Both the position numbers and the translations under genes were made by a program. A model generated the notes under the pieces. It made no database searches, had not been told where the DNA came from, and worked only from the letters and a program-made list of their open reading frames with translations. A stretch of DNA of 64,000 nt from Micropterus salmoides (Eukaryota > Chordata > Actinopteri > Centrarchiformes > Centrarchidae). The DNA is taken from the NCBI RefSeq assembly GCF_014851395.1, contig NW_024041150.1, positions 35,847,585 through 35,911,584 on the forward strand. Direction: 5' to 3'. Every line of letters begins with the position of its first letter. Positions within the stretch are counted from its first letter, which is position 1. Below are positions 1 through 10,500 of this stretch, piece by piece.

Positions 1-1389
1 CCAAACTATTCACAAAACCACTGCTGTGCTAACGCTCAGGCGACGAGGTCACAGCAGGTGTTCATCACCAATTAAAGACAAAACACCTGTTTTGACATCA
101 CCGTTTGGGCTGTGGCCAACATGTTTAAAGGTCTGACTTGCCCTTTTAAGCCGAATTTACCTTTTAAGCAGGTTTATTTCACGCTTTCACTTAAGATGTC
201 AGGCCAGTTATTGACTTTAAAGGAAAATCACAGTGAATCATACTGTTTCATTGGCTTGTAGACAATGCACACATACATGCAGCAGGTAAACATAGATAAT
301 TGACACATAACACGAGTAATCTACTTGCAGATTTCCATTCAAAGTACACATTCTTATTATTCTTACATCTGTTTTGTGTTTTTGTGAGCCACATAAACTT
401 ACCATATTACTGACACAGAACAGAGAGACTTTTAGCATTGTTAGCAATTAAATGTACCTTACCATGTCTACCGTAAGTACCTGGATTGTTTGGTGTAGAG
501 CTATACTTCTATACACCTTTTTGTTTTGCAGAATGCTTAGTAAAGATATTTTTTCTTTATATATGATTTGATTAGTATTTCACTTTAAAACTTATTTTGA
601 CCCTTAATCTGATATAAATCCTAAATGAATGCCTATGCTATATTTCTTTTTAACCTGTGTAGATCTGTGAGGAAACTGTAAGTGCTTCATGTTCTCACAC
701 TGTATGCCTTCATTTTACACGTCTCCAAAGAGTTCTGCTTGTGTTATCTTATTTTTACATTGACGTGTCAGTCGAGGAAACGGTGAGATTTTACACCCAA
801 GTTGTCATACAAGAAATGTGTGAATGAGAAACACTTCCAGTCAATGCGACACACCCTTTTCCTCACAAAAAGCTTTGACAAAGGTGACCTTAATGTTTTA
901 AGACTTGACTGAAAATCATCCAAATTGCAGTCCATTTCCATGGCTGCATTATTCCTTAGTGAAATAAGTGAAATGTTGCCAGACAGAAAAGATCACTCTT
1001 AAACAAAAAAGCCTGAGTTCTCCCTGATGCTTGTGTTTTTGATATTCGACATTGAGTGTTATGTTTTATCCCACAAACGCTTTAAAAGACAGTCTGTTTT
1101 CCTTTCTCTGCTTGCTGTATCATCGCCAGTACTTTCTGCCAAAACACTTTTAAAGGTCCCTAAGTGGACATCATGGATCAGACAGTTCAGAAGTGTTAAG
1201 GTCTGCGTGGGTGGGTGTGGATGCAGCCTTTGTGTGTGTGTGTGCAGCTCCTCCTTGTGGGCTGCCAAGACTCTTTCAGCAGATGTCAGCCAGCTGGTAG
1301 ATCTGCTTTGCTGTGCAGCACCCAGTTGGATATCTCTAAGCTCTGTAATATCTTGCTTCTACTCTGAAATATTGTTTTAGAGAAATAAA
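1..1389. other. Intergenic DNA, no gene seen
   Basis: AT-rich sequence with no convincing exon. The longest open frame (1027-1380, plus) has no recognisable domain, is rich in Cys and Val from a short GT repeat near 1230-1245, and overlaps an equally meaningless frame on the other strand. Nothing else is supported here. Confidence 0.6.
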
Positions 1390-1935
1390 GTTGTTCCACA
1401 TTTGGGTAATAAGCTTATTAGCTTTCTCGCTGAGAGTTAGATGAGAAGATACAACTGCTAGCAGCAGCTGCTTAGCTTAGCTTAGCATAAAGACTGAATA
1501 AAAATCTACCTACCAGCACCTCTAAAGGTCATTAATTAACATGTTATATTGTTTGCTTAATCTGTACAATAACCAAAGAGTAAAGATAACAGTCTGTAAA
1601 ACCACTACTTATTTCTGGGAGAAGTAGCTTTCTGGAGTAAGCTCCCGTAAAACCACAATTTGTCATTTTTACACTTTAGTTTTTGTACGGATTAAAAAAA
1701 CAAGGTATGACGTGTTAATTAGTGAGCTTTGGAGGGGCTGGTAGGTGGATTTCGTTACCTTGGGAAAGAGACTGTCAAGCTGTTTCCCCATAGTTAGTCT
1801 TCATGCTAAGCTAAGTTAACCAGCTATGGGCTGTGGCTTAATTTTAGAGTACAGACACGAGAGTGGTATCTATCTTTTCATCTAACTCTCTGCATAAGCG
1901 TACTTCCCAAAATATTGATCTATTCAACAATATTC
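1390..1935. repeat. Fold-back (long inverted repeat) MITE, copy 1
   Basis: The left half (about 1420-1600) carries GAGAGTTAGATGAGAAGAT, then a run of TTAGC units, then CACCTACCAGCACCTCTAAAG-like sequence and TTAATTAACATGTTATAT. The right half (about 1690-1915) carries the same modules as reverse complements in reverse order, ending in CATCTAACTCTC. The element can therefore fold into one long hairpin. Related copies lie at 3272-3730, 24035-24160 and 59966-60202. This is a common type of non-autonomous teleost element; the superfamily cannot be fixed here. Confidence 0.75.
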
Positions 1936-3271
1936 TACAATAAAATACAAAGTCTATAAAATGTCATGTTTGGAATTTACTTTTCCACCTCCTTCGAACA
2001 AAGTTTTTGCTCCCTTATGCATTTGCTGTCCTATGAAAACCACATCATCTCCAAACTTGATGACACTGGATTTTTCAGATGAACTAAAAGATAAAATATC
2101 CTCAATGGGTTGAGAAAGTTCTGCTACTTCTTAGGCTAAATAAACTAATAAATAATCTGAAAACGGATAGTCAAAAGCTTTAAAAAAGCACTGTTTTTCT
2201 GTGCTTGTGTAAAGTAGTGTATTTTGGAGATACATGGTTTTATAGGACAGCAACTTTATTTTTCTATTGTCAAAATCCAGGTTAACTTATAACGCCTAAG
2301 GTCACGGGAAAATGTACTTTAATTTACTTTAATGTAACGCTGAAGACTTCATTGAAGGCTTAATTTTCCACTTTCAGTGCTGTTGGACAGCAGAAAAACA
2401 TTATACCCTCATGAAACTTGTCACATCCAAACAGATTTAAAATGTTGATTCACTGTGTTGCTTTCTGACAATAGGATGGCAACACACATCTTATCTCTGT
2501 TTTGTGCTGAAATGTTTGACGTCCTTAGTAAAGAGTAAAATAGCCAAGTCAGGTCTTATCCTGATGCTTCTGAGCTTAGAGAGCATTTAGCTGATTCCAG
2601 TAAAACACAACTCAATTACTGTGAAATAAGCAGCAATCAATTAAACACTGAAAGTGTAGGAAAGAGGAGGCCTCTCTAATGGCCCTGTCTTTCCTAGAAG
2701 CCCAATCAGCTGCTAAAGGTCTGGAAGTGACTGTTAATGTTTTTGGCTTTGCTGCGAGGAAAGCGAATTAATTTTCTTCCCCGTCTCCAATGCAAAGTCT
2801 TCAGTAAGTCACATGCAAATCCCTGAACTTGAAAGAAGCAGTTTTAGACAACTTGGCTGGCCACTCTGTCACGTTTGTCTCCTTTTTTTGTCACACAAGC
2901 CGCTTCAGTCTTATTATTGATCTGAGGCTTGGCTTGGTGCGAACAAAGATGTGAAAATTCACACTTCAAAACACATGAAGTGAGGAAAAAGGGCACGTTG
3001 AAGAGATCACACTCGAACGATGGAAAGCAGTTCCATGCTTGACAGTAAAGCAATTTGGCTTGTTTCCAGAGAAACGTACAGGGTGATTTACTGGCACTCT
3101 GCACTGCTCTCTGCCAGGATCTTTGGCAGAGTTTGGTTTTGTTAGGGCTGCTTTCACACACAGAATGCATAATACTACTGGACTAAAGACGTTGCTATCA
3201 ACAAAACTGCACCCTCACACTGAAAATAGGCTTCTGTTGTAATTCTATTGCCACATTGTTACAAATTTATG
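1936..3271. other. Intergenic DNA, nothing recognised
   Basis: AT-rich sequence without splice-flanked coding blocks. The minus-strand frames at 2844-3170 and 2966-3157 overlap in different frames, show no domain, and look like chance frames. Confidence 0.5.
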
Positions 3272-3730
3272 TTTGAAGGAATAGTTTTTTGGGAAATATA
3301 CTTGCTTGCTTTCAAACTGGGACTTATTTGTACAATAAATATGAAGCTAGCCAGCAGCCTGTTAGCATAGCTTAGCATAAAGACTGAAAAACAGGGGGCA
3401 ACAGCTAGCCTAGCTCTGTCCAAAGGTAACAAAATTCACCTACCAGCACCTTTAAAGCTCAGTATTTAAGACTGCAGGACGTAAGTATTTTAACTGTTAC
3501 ACTTTTTGTACAGATTAAGCAAACACAAGATATTTAACATATAACATGTTAATTAGTGAGCTTTAGAGGTGCTATTGGGTGGCCCTTGGACAGAAACAGT
3601 ATGTTCCCTCCATTTCCAGTTATAATGCTAAGCTAATCTCCTGGATATAGCTTTATATATACCCTACATATATGACATTGGTGTCAATCTTCTCATCTAA
3701 CTCTCAGCAACAAAACAAATAAGTAACAAA
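3272..3730. repeat. Fold-back MITE, copy 2
   Basis: Same family as 1390-1935. It begins with GGAATAGTTTTTTGGGAAAT, followed by the TTAGCATAGCTTAGCATAAAG block and CACCTACCAGCACCTTTAAAG. The second half (about 3510-3720) is the reverse complement and ends in CATCTAACTCTCAGCAA. Confidence 0.75.
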
Positions 3731-4703
3731 TATAATTTACTGTAAAAATAAGCGTCATCATATCCTTTGCAACTTTTGACGTAAATAATGTTGCTGTTCT
3801 TAAAGAAAATATGTCTCACAGTGAAGCCTGAAGAGGAGGGGGAATTCATCTCCATTTATTTTAGGGAATGTTCTGGCTGTGACCAACAAGCCGGTCTACC
3901 TGCCAAAATAACATGGAGGTCTAATAATATTCTAAGAAGCTGATATTATTGGGACTCATAAGATTTTGGAATGTCATTAGTCTGAATATTTCAAGACTTT
4001 CCAAATTGTCCTTTTCTTTGACTTTGCACACACACATTGTTTACTGTCAAAGGAAAAGCTAGTGATTCTGACAAACCTAATGTCAGGTGGTCTGTTGTTT
4101 AATCTTTGGCTGGGGTTTTTTTTCTCTGACAGCTCAGCTCTGTATTCAAAAGCATGTGTCTGTTGGGTGACAACAACTATTCCCTGCCCTCAGTGTAACA
4201 CAGGAGCCGTGGTACAATAAAAAAACAATGTTTCACGTGTTTTTTTCAACACTTTCAACTGTACAGACAATACTGTGTATCACCGTCCTTTATCCTGCTG
4301 GGTTAAAGCGGACAGTGTCTCTTCCTCTGCTCTAGTTATCTCTCAATAAACTGAAATGTACTAAAAAAAAGAAATAAAACGTGACTGGAAAAATAAACCT
4401 CATAGTATTATTTTATTTTTTACACAAAGTGGTGGCTTTTTTCGTCTCAGGCTGGCTGGTATATTGTGAGTATTTGTGAGGAAAGATGTTGAAAATTCAT
4501 GTTCACAGTTATGATCAACAAAAAAATTATTTAATTCCCATCTTTTCTTTTTTTTAGAAACTAGCTAATCTTGCCCCCCAGCACATGTGGGGCTTTCCAG
4601 TGCTTTAATCCATCTGTGACTTTTGAGGGGCTTGAACACCCAGATTCAAAATAGTCAAACTATTGTGCCCATACTTGTTATGGAAAATTTTTTAGATTGT
4701 TGT
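3731..4703. other. Intergenic DNA, nothing recognised
   Basis: No exon-like block, RNA gene or complete transposon could be recognised in this stretch. It has short A and T runs only. Confidence 0.45.
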
Positions 4704-4880
4704 AAGGGGTGGGGATGGCGCATGCTTTTGGTGTGACAAACCTGGGTTCAATCCCCCATTGTGTCCCTGAGCAAGATATTTAATCCCTAGTCGCTCCAGA
4801 GGCGTGCGACCTCTGACATGTATAGCAATTGTAAGTCGCTTTGGATAAAAGCGTCAGCTAAATGAATAAATGTAAATATT
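4704..4880 (+). repeat. tRNA-derived SINE with L2-type tail, copy 1
   Basis: The head has a pol III B-box-like GGGTTCAATCCCC near 4745. The body reads CCTGAGCAAGA, and the 3' tail GTCGCTTTGGATAAAAGCGT and CTAAATGAATAAATGTAAAT is the one shared by many teleost SINEs and L2 LINEs. Two further copies are at 27078-27272 (plus) and 42172-42370 (minus). It is a degenerate tRNA-like head, not a functional tRNA gene. Confidence 0.85.
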
Positions 4881-5509
4881 AGGCTACATTTTATTATTAA
4901 ATAGATTGTATGTGTCCCAATAAATTGTGTCATTTTGTAAAGTTTACAATATGGAAACACCAGCAAATGGTTTTGAAAGGTTGATTTCTTTTTATCAATT
5001 AATGTGTTGGAATGGAAATTAGTTCCCATTTTCACTACCATTAACACATATCAGATTTTTGAATTTCTTTTTATTTGTGTTAAAACAGCAATGCTTGAGA
5101 AATAAACGCTTAAGAGGGAAAATAGACATAGGTCTAACTCCCAATACCATAGTTGCCAATTCAAGTAATACAGTATGAACATTTAATATAAAATGTTCTG
5201 ACATCACATGAAGGCCGCAAACATCAGCAGAACCAAATGTGCCCAAGAATCTGCGTGCTATTGTTTGGAGTTCTGTCATTGACGTGAGCTGAGGAGGCGT
5301 ATTCATCTTGTTGCTCGGGACGATGGATGTATCTCTCTACTGTTGACATCTTCAGCATCAACCTTGTAAGTGGTTTTCAAAACATCTTGAATTTCCTCTA
5401 AATGAGAGACCGTTTCCTCTTCCTCCACAAACCCCGCACATCTGCCTTAACCGGGAAAAGCAGCCGTCTCACCTGGAGGCCCAGACACAGGTGTCCCAAA
5501 AGTGAAGTG
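4881..5509. other. Intergenic DNA, nothing recognised
   Basis: The minus-strand frames at 4787-5047 and 5019-5306 run through the SINE and neighbouring AT-rich DNA and have no domain. No gene is supported. Confidence 0.45.
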
Positions 5510-5725
5510 GTGGAAGAAGTATTAAGAACCTTAAATTAAGTAAGTCGCAGTAGTACTAAATACCACACTGTGAAAATACTCCAAAATACTGTGAAAGTCC
5601 TGCATTCAAGACCTTACAGTAGGTAAGTGTGTAAAGTGTCAGAATTAAAAGTACTTATGCAGAAAAATGTTCCCTGTCAGTGTTTTACTATATACAGTCC
5701 TATACTCAAGTGTAAGCAAAAGTAC
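5510..5725. repeat. Dispersed teleost repeat ('AGTGGTGGAAGAAGTA' family)
   Basis: It starts AGTGGTGGAAGAAGTATTA and contains modules typical of a very common fish repeat: AAATACTCCAAAATACTGTG, AGTCCTGCATTCAAGACCTT and AAAAGTACTTATGCAGAAAA. Related fragments are at about 7780-7900, 13600-13735 and 15650-16025. The type is known from pattern memory, not a search. Confidence 0.6.
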
Positions 5726-6929
5726 AACTAACCTGGAGTTGGTAGACTTAGTTGCACTCCACTACTGACCAAAAGTGCCGGGTTCATGCCAAATGTTATA
5801 GCAATTTGATAACTTACTGGGAAATCGCAATATCGTTGTCGCAATTTTGTCTTTGGGGGGGAGGGGACAGTGTTAAATGTACTGTAGTCCCACAAATGAC
5901 CACTGGGTAGGAGCACTGAGGCGGGTAAACAGTACAGCTTTGAGAAATAGCAACCAGTCCTTAAAACAAATCAGAAAAGCAGCTTCCTGTTCAGACAACT
6001 GCACGAATGCATTGAGTCTGAATGGCTTACAGGGTTTCCTCTCACTAGCAACTTTTTTAGGCTTCTTTTTGCAAAGTTTGAAGCTGGAAGAGGAAAGGAT
6101 GAATGAAAGGAAAATCACAAGGAAGCCACATTCGGCAGGAAGTCAGGGAAAAGTTATAGATATAGCTGTAGGAGAAAGGACAGGAGAGATGAACTGAGGG
6201 GAAAACAATCATTTCAGCAACAGGTTGAAAATTATAAGCTTATAGGAGACGACAAGTATAATGGAAATAATTATAAAGCATTACATTGGTTTATTTATTT
6301 ATGGTTATCCAATTCATTTGTCAAGTCTTTAATTCCTTTATATGTAATTGGACAGTTAAAATCAAAATAGACTGAATTACTAAGCATTTCATCAATTGAC
6401 ATTGAAATTTGCAATAAGAAATCATTTATTAACTTATAAATTAATACAGCATAAAATAGGTCAAATTACTGGGATTTGTAGAAACAACATCAATAAAGTC
6501 AATAAATACATACTTTTAGTAATTTAGTCTATTTATTTACGGATTTATTTTTAAAATTATCATCAAATCCTGTCCTTATTTTCCAGTTAGAGATCAATGA
6601 ATGAAACGCTTCATAATTATTTTCATGTTGCAAAACCTTTTCTAACCTGAAGAAGAATGAACACACAGAGCAACAGGTCAAGGTCTCGTCTCTTTGCCCA
6701 AATGTTCTTCTTTTACTTCATTCATCGTTTAATGAATACAGTGAGAGACAAATAAATACAGACAGAACAGCGGCTAAAGGGGAAGAGGAGGGGGAGAAGG
6801 AAAACCGGAGAGGAGAGGAAGAAGAGGTTCGAGTGTGTAAAGTCAGGAGAACGGAGGAGGAGGCGCCGGTTTGGAGCAGGACCAGTCGATCCTTCTGAAC
6901 CCCTTAAAGTCCTGTAGTGAGTGAAAACT
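5726..6929. other. Intergenic DNA downstream of vbp1
   Basis: AT-rich sequence 3' of the minus-strand vbp1 gene. Open frames at 5873-6197 lie on both strands over each other and show no family features. A purine-rich patch at about 6775-6860 gives the low-complexity frame at 6722-6937. No gene is supported. Confidence 0.45.
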
Positions 6930-6951
6930 GGAGCCACAAGGCAGAACTCGT

Positions 6952-6957
6952 TTTATT
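6952..6957 (-). terminator. Candidate poly(A) signal of vbp1
   Basis: TTTATT on the plus strand reads AATAAA on the minus strand. It lies about 570 bases past the vbp1 stop codon and would give a 3' untranslated region of ordinary length. The choice among AATAAA-like hexamers is inference. Confidence 0.4.
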
Positions 6958-7528
6958 CTGTAAACAACTTCATCTGTTGTTATCTTTGTCATCCTACAAG
7001 CCCAATTCTACTGAGCGTAACGGCAACTGGGTGCTTTTCAAGAACTAACAACTCAAGTAAAAGTCTCATGTGTTAACGGTGATGCGGGTTGAGGAACTGA
7101 GCGGTCTGTAAGGAGGGAAAATGCCGGGAACAAAAGACGATGCGAGAGAGCCCTCACTCACAATCTCCCAAAGATAACAGGAACATACTTAAATCATTAA
7201 AAAGAATACAAAAGTTGCCTCGTTGCCTTTGTTTTTTTTGTTAGTTTTTACTTGAAAAAATACTTTAAAAAGTAACAAATCAACAGAAAACAGTAGTGGT
7301 GGACGTTTGAGCTCGACCCGACAGAAGGCATGTTCAAAACAAAACAGAATAACTAAGCGTGCACACATTCATTCAGCACACTGAAACTTCTAGAGACATT
7401 TCAAACATGCCTTCTTATCTGCCGAGCTCTGGGGTGAACACACACACATGACTTCAGGGTCGGTTTTTTAATATGACTAAGGAGAAGAACGTTAGCAGAA
7501 GGGGGGAGTGGACGCTGCCATGTCGATA

Positions 7529-10500
7529 TTAAGACTTGTCTGCTGATTTGAGGAGGTTTTCTTTGCTCCTTCTCTTCACGTCCCAGTTGTAGACTCGTGC
7601 CATGTCTGAAGGGAGCAGTGAGTTAAAGAACAGCAGCAGTATTTTAACTGTATAATGCAGTAGAGCTGGAGGAGTACAGGAGGTGTAGTTTCCAGTTTCT
7701 GACAGTTATTTTTAACCAGTATGGCTGATTGATTCTGGCAGGATATTTAAACCCATTTTAGAAGCATTTGGCAATTTTCAAAGAAAAAGTAGCAATACTC
7801 AAGTAAAGTAGTAACGTCCCGCAGTAAAAATCTTAGCAAAGTACAAAGCAAAATAAACTAGAAGTACTCATTATGCAGATCCGCCATAATCACATACATT
7901 ATATTACTGGTTTCTAATTAATGGAGCATTTACGTGTACATTGCTTTAATGTTGCAGTTGGTAAAGGCCAGGCTCATTATAAACCCTTTACTCCTGACAC
8001 AGCTGTAAAATATACAATACTACAAGGATTATTGGACATCATACTACTACTACTACTACTACTAATAATAATAATAATAATAAGGGTGATCGTGGATGTT
8101 GAGCAGAACTAAAGACGCATGAATAGGATTCGTGTGGTGACATAAACAAAGTGCTCTGATGCTAGCAAGGCTATTTTGCTAACCTGAATCTTGTTTATTT
8201 CAACTGCCTGTATTGTTGTTGTTGTTGTTAAAAATGAAATCCACTTTTGCTGGCAATTCTGAAAGGGGGGGGTGACAGAAAAAGTTTGATAACCACTGAT
8301 TTAATCCATCAGTACAAATGCAACACCAAGGGTTCGCCACCATTTTAGACGGCATCAAATGCTCGGGACTCGTTTAATGACTTTCCTCCTGGGGAGCTAA
8401 ATCTTTAATAATATGGGATGCGTTGATCTGCCGCAGTATTTAAAAACAGAGCTGTAGACTCTGTTTAAACATTATGCATTTTTTTTTAATAATTCAAGCT
8501 TTATTAAACAAAAATAATGATAAGATCAGTAAGACCATTTGTATTCTGACTACGTATCATGGTCATGATTTTATCCATGCATACAAAGACAATACCAAGG
8601 GTTTTGCCAGAGGATGTCACAATTTTTGATTGTATCAAATGCTCCAAACTATTCAACGCAACTGCTTCAGAGTGATTCACAGATTCAGAAAGCTTTGTTT
8701 CCCCCATCACTAAGGAAAACAACGAGTTTGTATCACAAAAACAGCTCTGCAGAACAGGTTGAATCAGTAGTGGACTACATGGTGGAAGGATACTGACTTC
8801 GGTGGTGGTGAACTGGTCTCGCAGGAAATCCAGATCGTCCTCGAGTGTCTCTAGGTTACGAGATGCTGTTGAAAGGTTCTTCTCTAGGAGAGCCTGGGCT
8901 TCATCGATGTCGTACTCTAACATGACGTTAGCCTTTTGGGGAAAATGTTGGAGGTTAAAGCTTCCAGAGGTCAAGACGACAACAGACTCAGCGCATGACC
9001 TCTCCTGAGCATCACCATTACTTCATTCATCATGCTTAAGTGTACATTTTTTGTTTTAAAAGTGAGCTTTCAAAAGTCTACCCACATATTCCATGCTCGT
9101 CTGTTCCTTCATCCGTCCCCCGTATAATTGCTCTCAGACATGGTTTTGTGATGAAAGGCTACACACCAGTAAATAACTTACCCCTAACCATAGGCAGACT
9201 TTATTGGTGGGCGGCACTAAGGCCTTGCAGTAAACATTGTCAGCCAATAGGAAGTGTGTTTCCATGGGGTCTGTGGTCTCCTGGGAAAAGAAAACATTAC
9301 AGAAAACTGGTCAGAAGGCCTCCATTAATAATTGTTTTATCACACTTACCTGGCTTTCGAGGTAACTGCTCAGATACACAGAGACAAGCAGCCTATATTT
9401 ATTTTCATTTAAAAGTTTTAAGAGTTTTAATCTTAAGGGAATCTTTAAGTTCATCAGGAAACAATTTAGTGAGTTTATACAGTGACATGTATCAATATAT
9501 GCAGAACTGTTGTTTTTTACGTTTTTGAATAACATAATACTATATTTTAATTTCTGGTCATTTACACGACCTATCCCTCATCAGATGATTCACATTCAGA
9601 CACATAAATCAGCAACAAATCATAAAACCAAATTCCAATATGTATACACATATTACAACCAGGTTTACTGTTAAATTCCAACATGTTTGGAAAAACAGAT
9701 TACAGCCCGTTTGTTTACAAAGACGATAAGCACCTTTTTCTTCTGCATGTGCCTTAGGATTTCTAGCGTCTGTGTGATTTGTGGAATCTGGCTTTTCAAC
9801 CTGCACATTAAGAGAAGAAAAACGTTTTAGTCAAGTAAGTACGTAAGGCATTAATGAAGTCATTACATGATTACACAGCCAAATGCAATGTGGATGTTAT
9901 AACAGCATGCTGTGAATTTCTGTACACGAAGGTGAGGCTAACTTCAAACAACAACATTTTCAAAGTGGCTCAAAAGATATTATAGTTATAAGTGATGATT
10001 TTAATTATTAAATGTTCGTCCACTTGCTAATGACTAAAGTCTGCTGTACACAGAGTGATTTTGGGCTGACCGAAGATGACACTTGATAGATCGGTGGTGA
10101 AATCTTTTGTTGTAAATCCAAAACAGTGATTTATAAATGGCCTTTAACAGCAAGTCCATTGCCGGTCGAAAGACAGCCTGCGACAAAATTCTTACATTTA
10201 AGACCAAAGTGTCACAAAATTACTGTTTTTACTACGTCTACACTCAAACCAATCGAAATACGACATGAGATGATGCAGAATACATTGACCTATCCAACGA
10301 AGGTTAAAATCAAGGGCAACTGGACTTGGTTGAAGATACTGGAAGACGTTTCGTCCCTAATCCGAAGGACTTCTTTAGTTCTGACTGACTGGCAGGGAAA
10401 CTCAGCTATTTAACCTCAGTGGGGTCGTTATCCCAAACGCAACAACATTGTGATTCCATATGTGTCTGGAGTATCAGAGAAACTCAGGAGGATTTTCAAC

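Noticed and set aside
1027..1380. 117-residue plus-strand open frame
   Set aside because: No domain, Cys/Val-rich through a GT repeat, and an overlapping frame on the other strand; no sign of a gene.
4704..4880. Possible tRNA gene
   Set aside because: Only a degenerate tRNA-like head of a SINE, with no complete cloverleaf and with the SINE tail attached.
5877..6197. 106-residue plus-strand frame near the vbp1 3' end
   Set aside because: Overlaps an 81-residue minus-strand frame, with no family features, no splice signals and no nearby promoter.
9040..9528. 162-residue plus-strand frame
   Set aside because: It is the antisense of vbp1 exon 4 (9182-9280) plus intron; the coding sense is on the minus strand.
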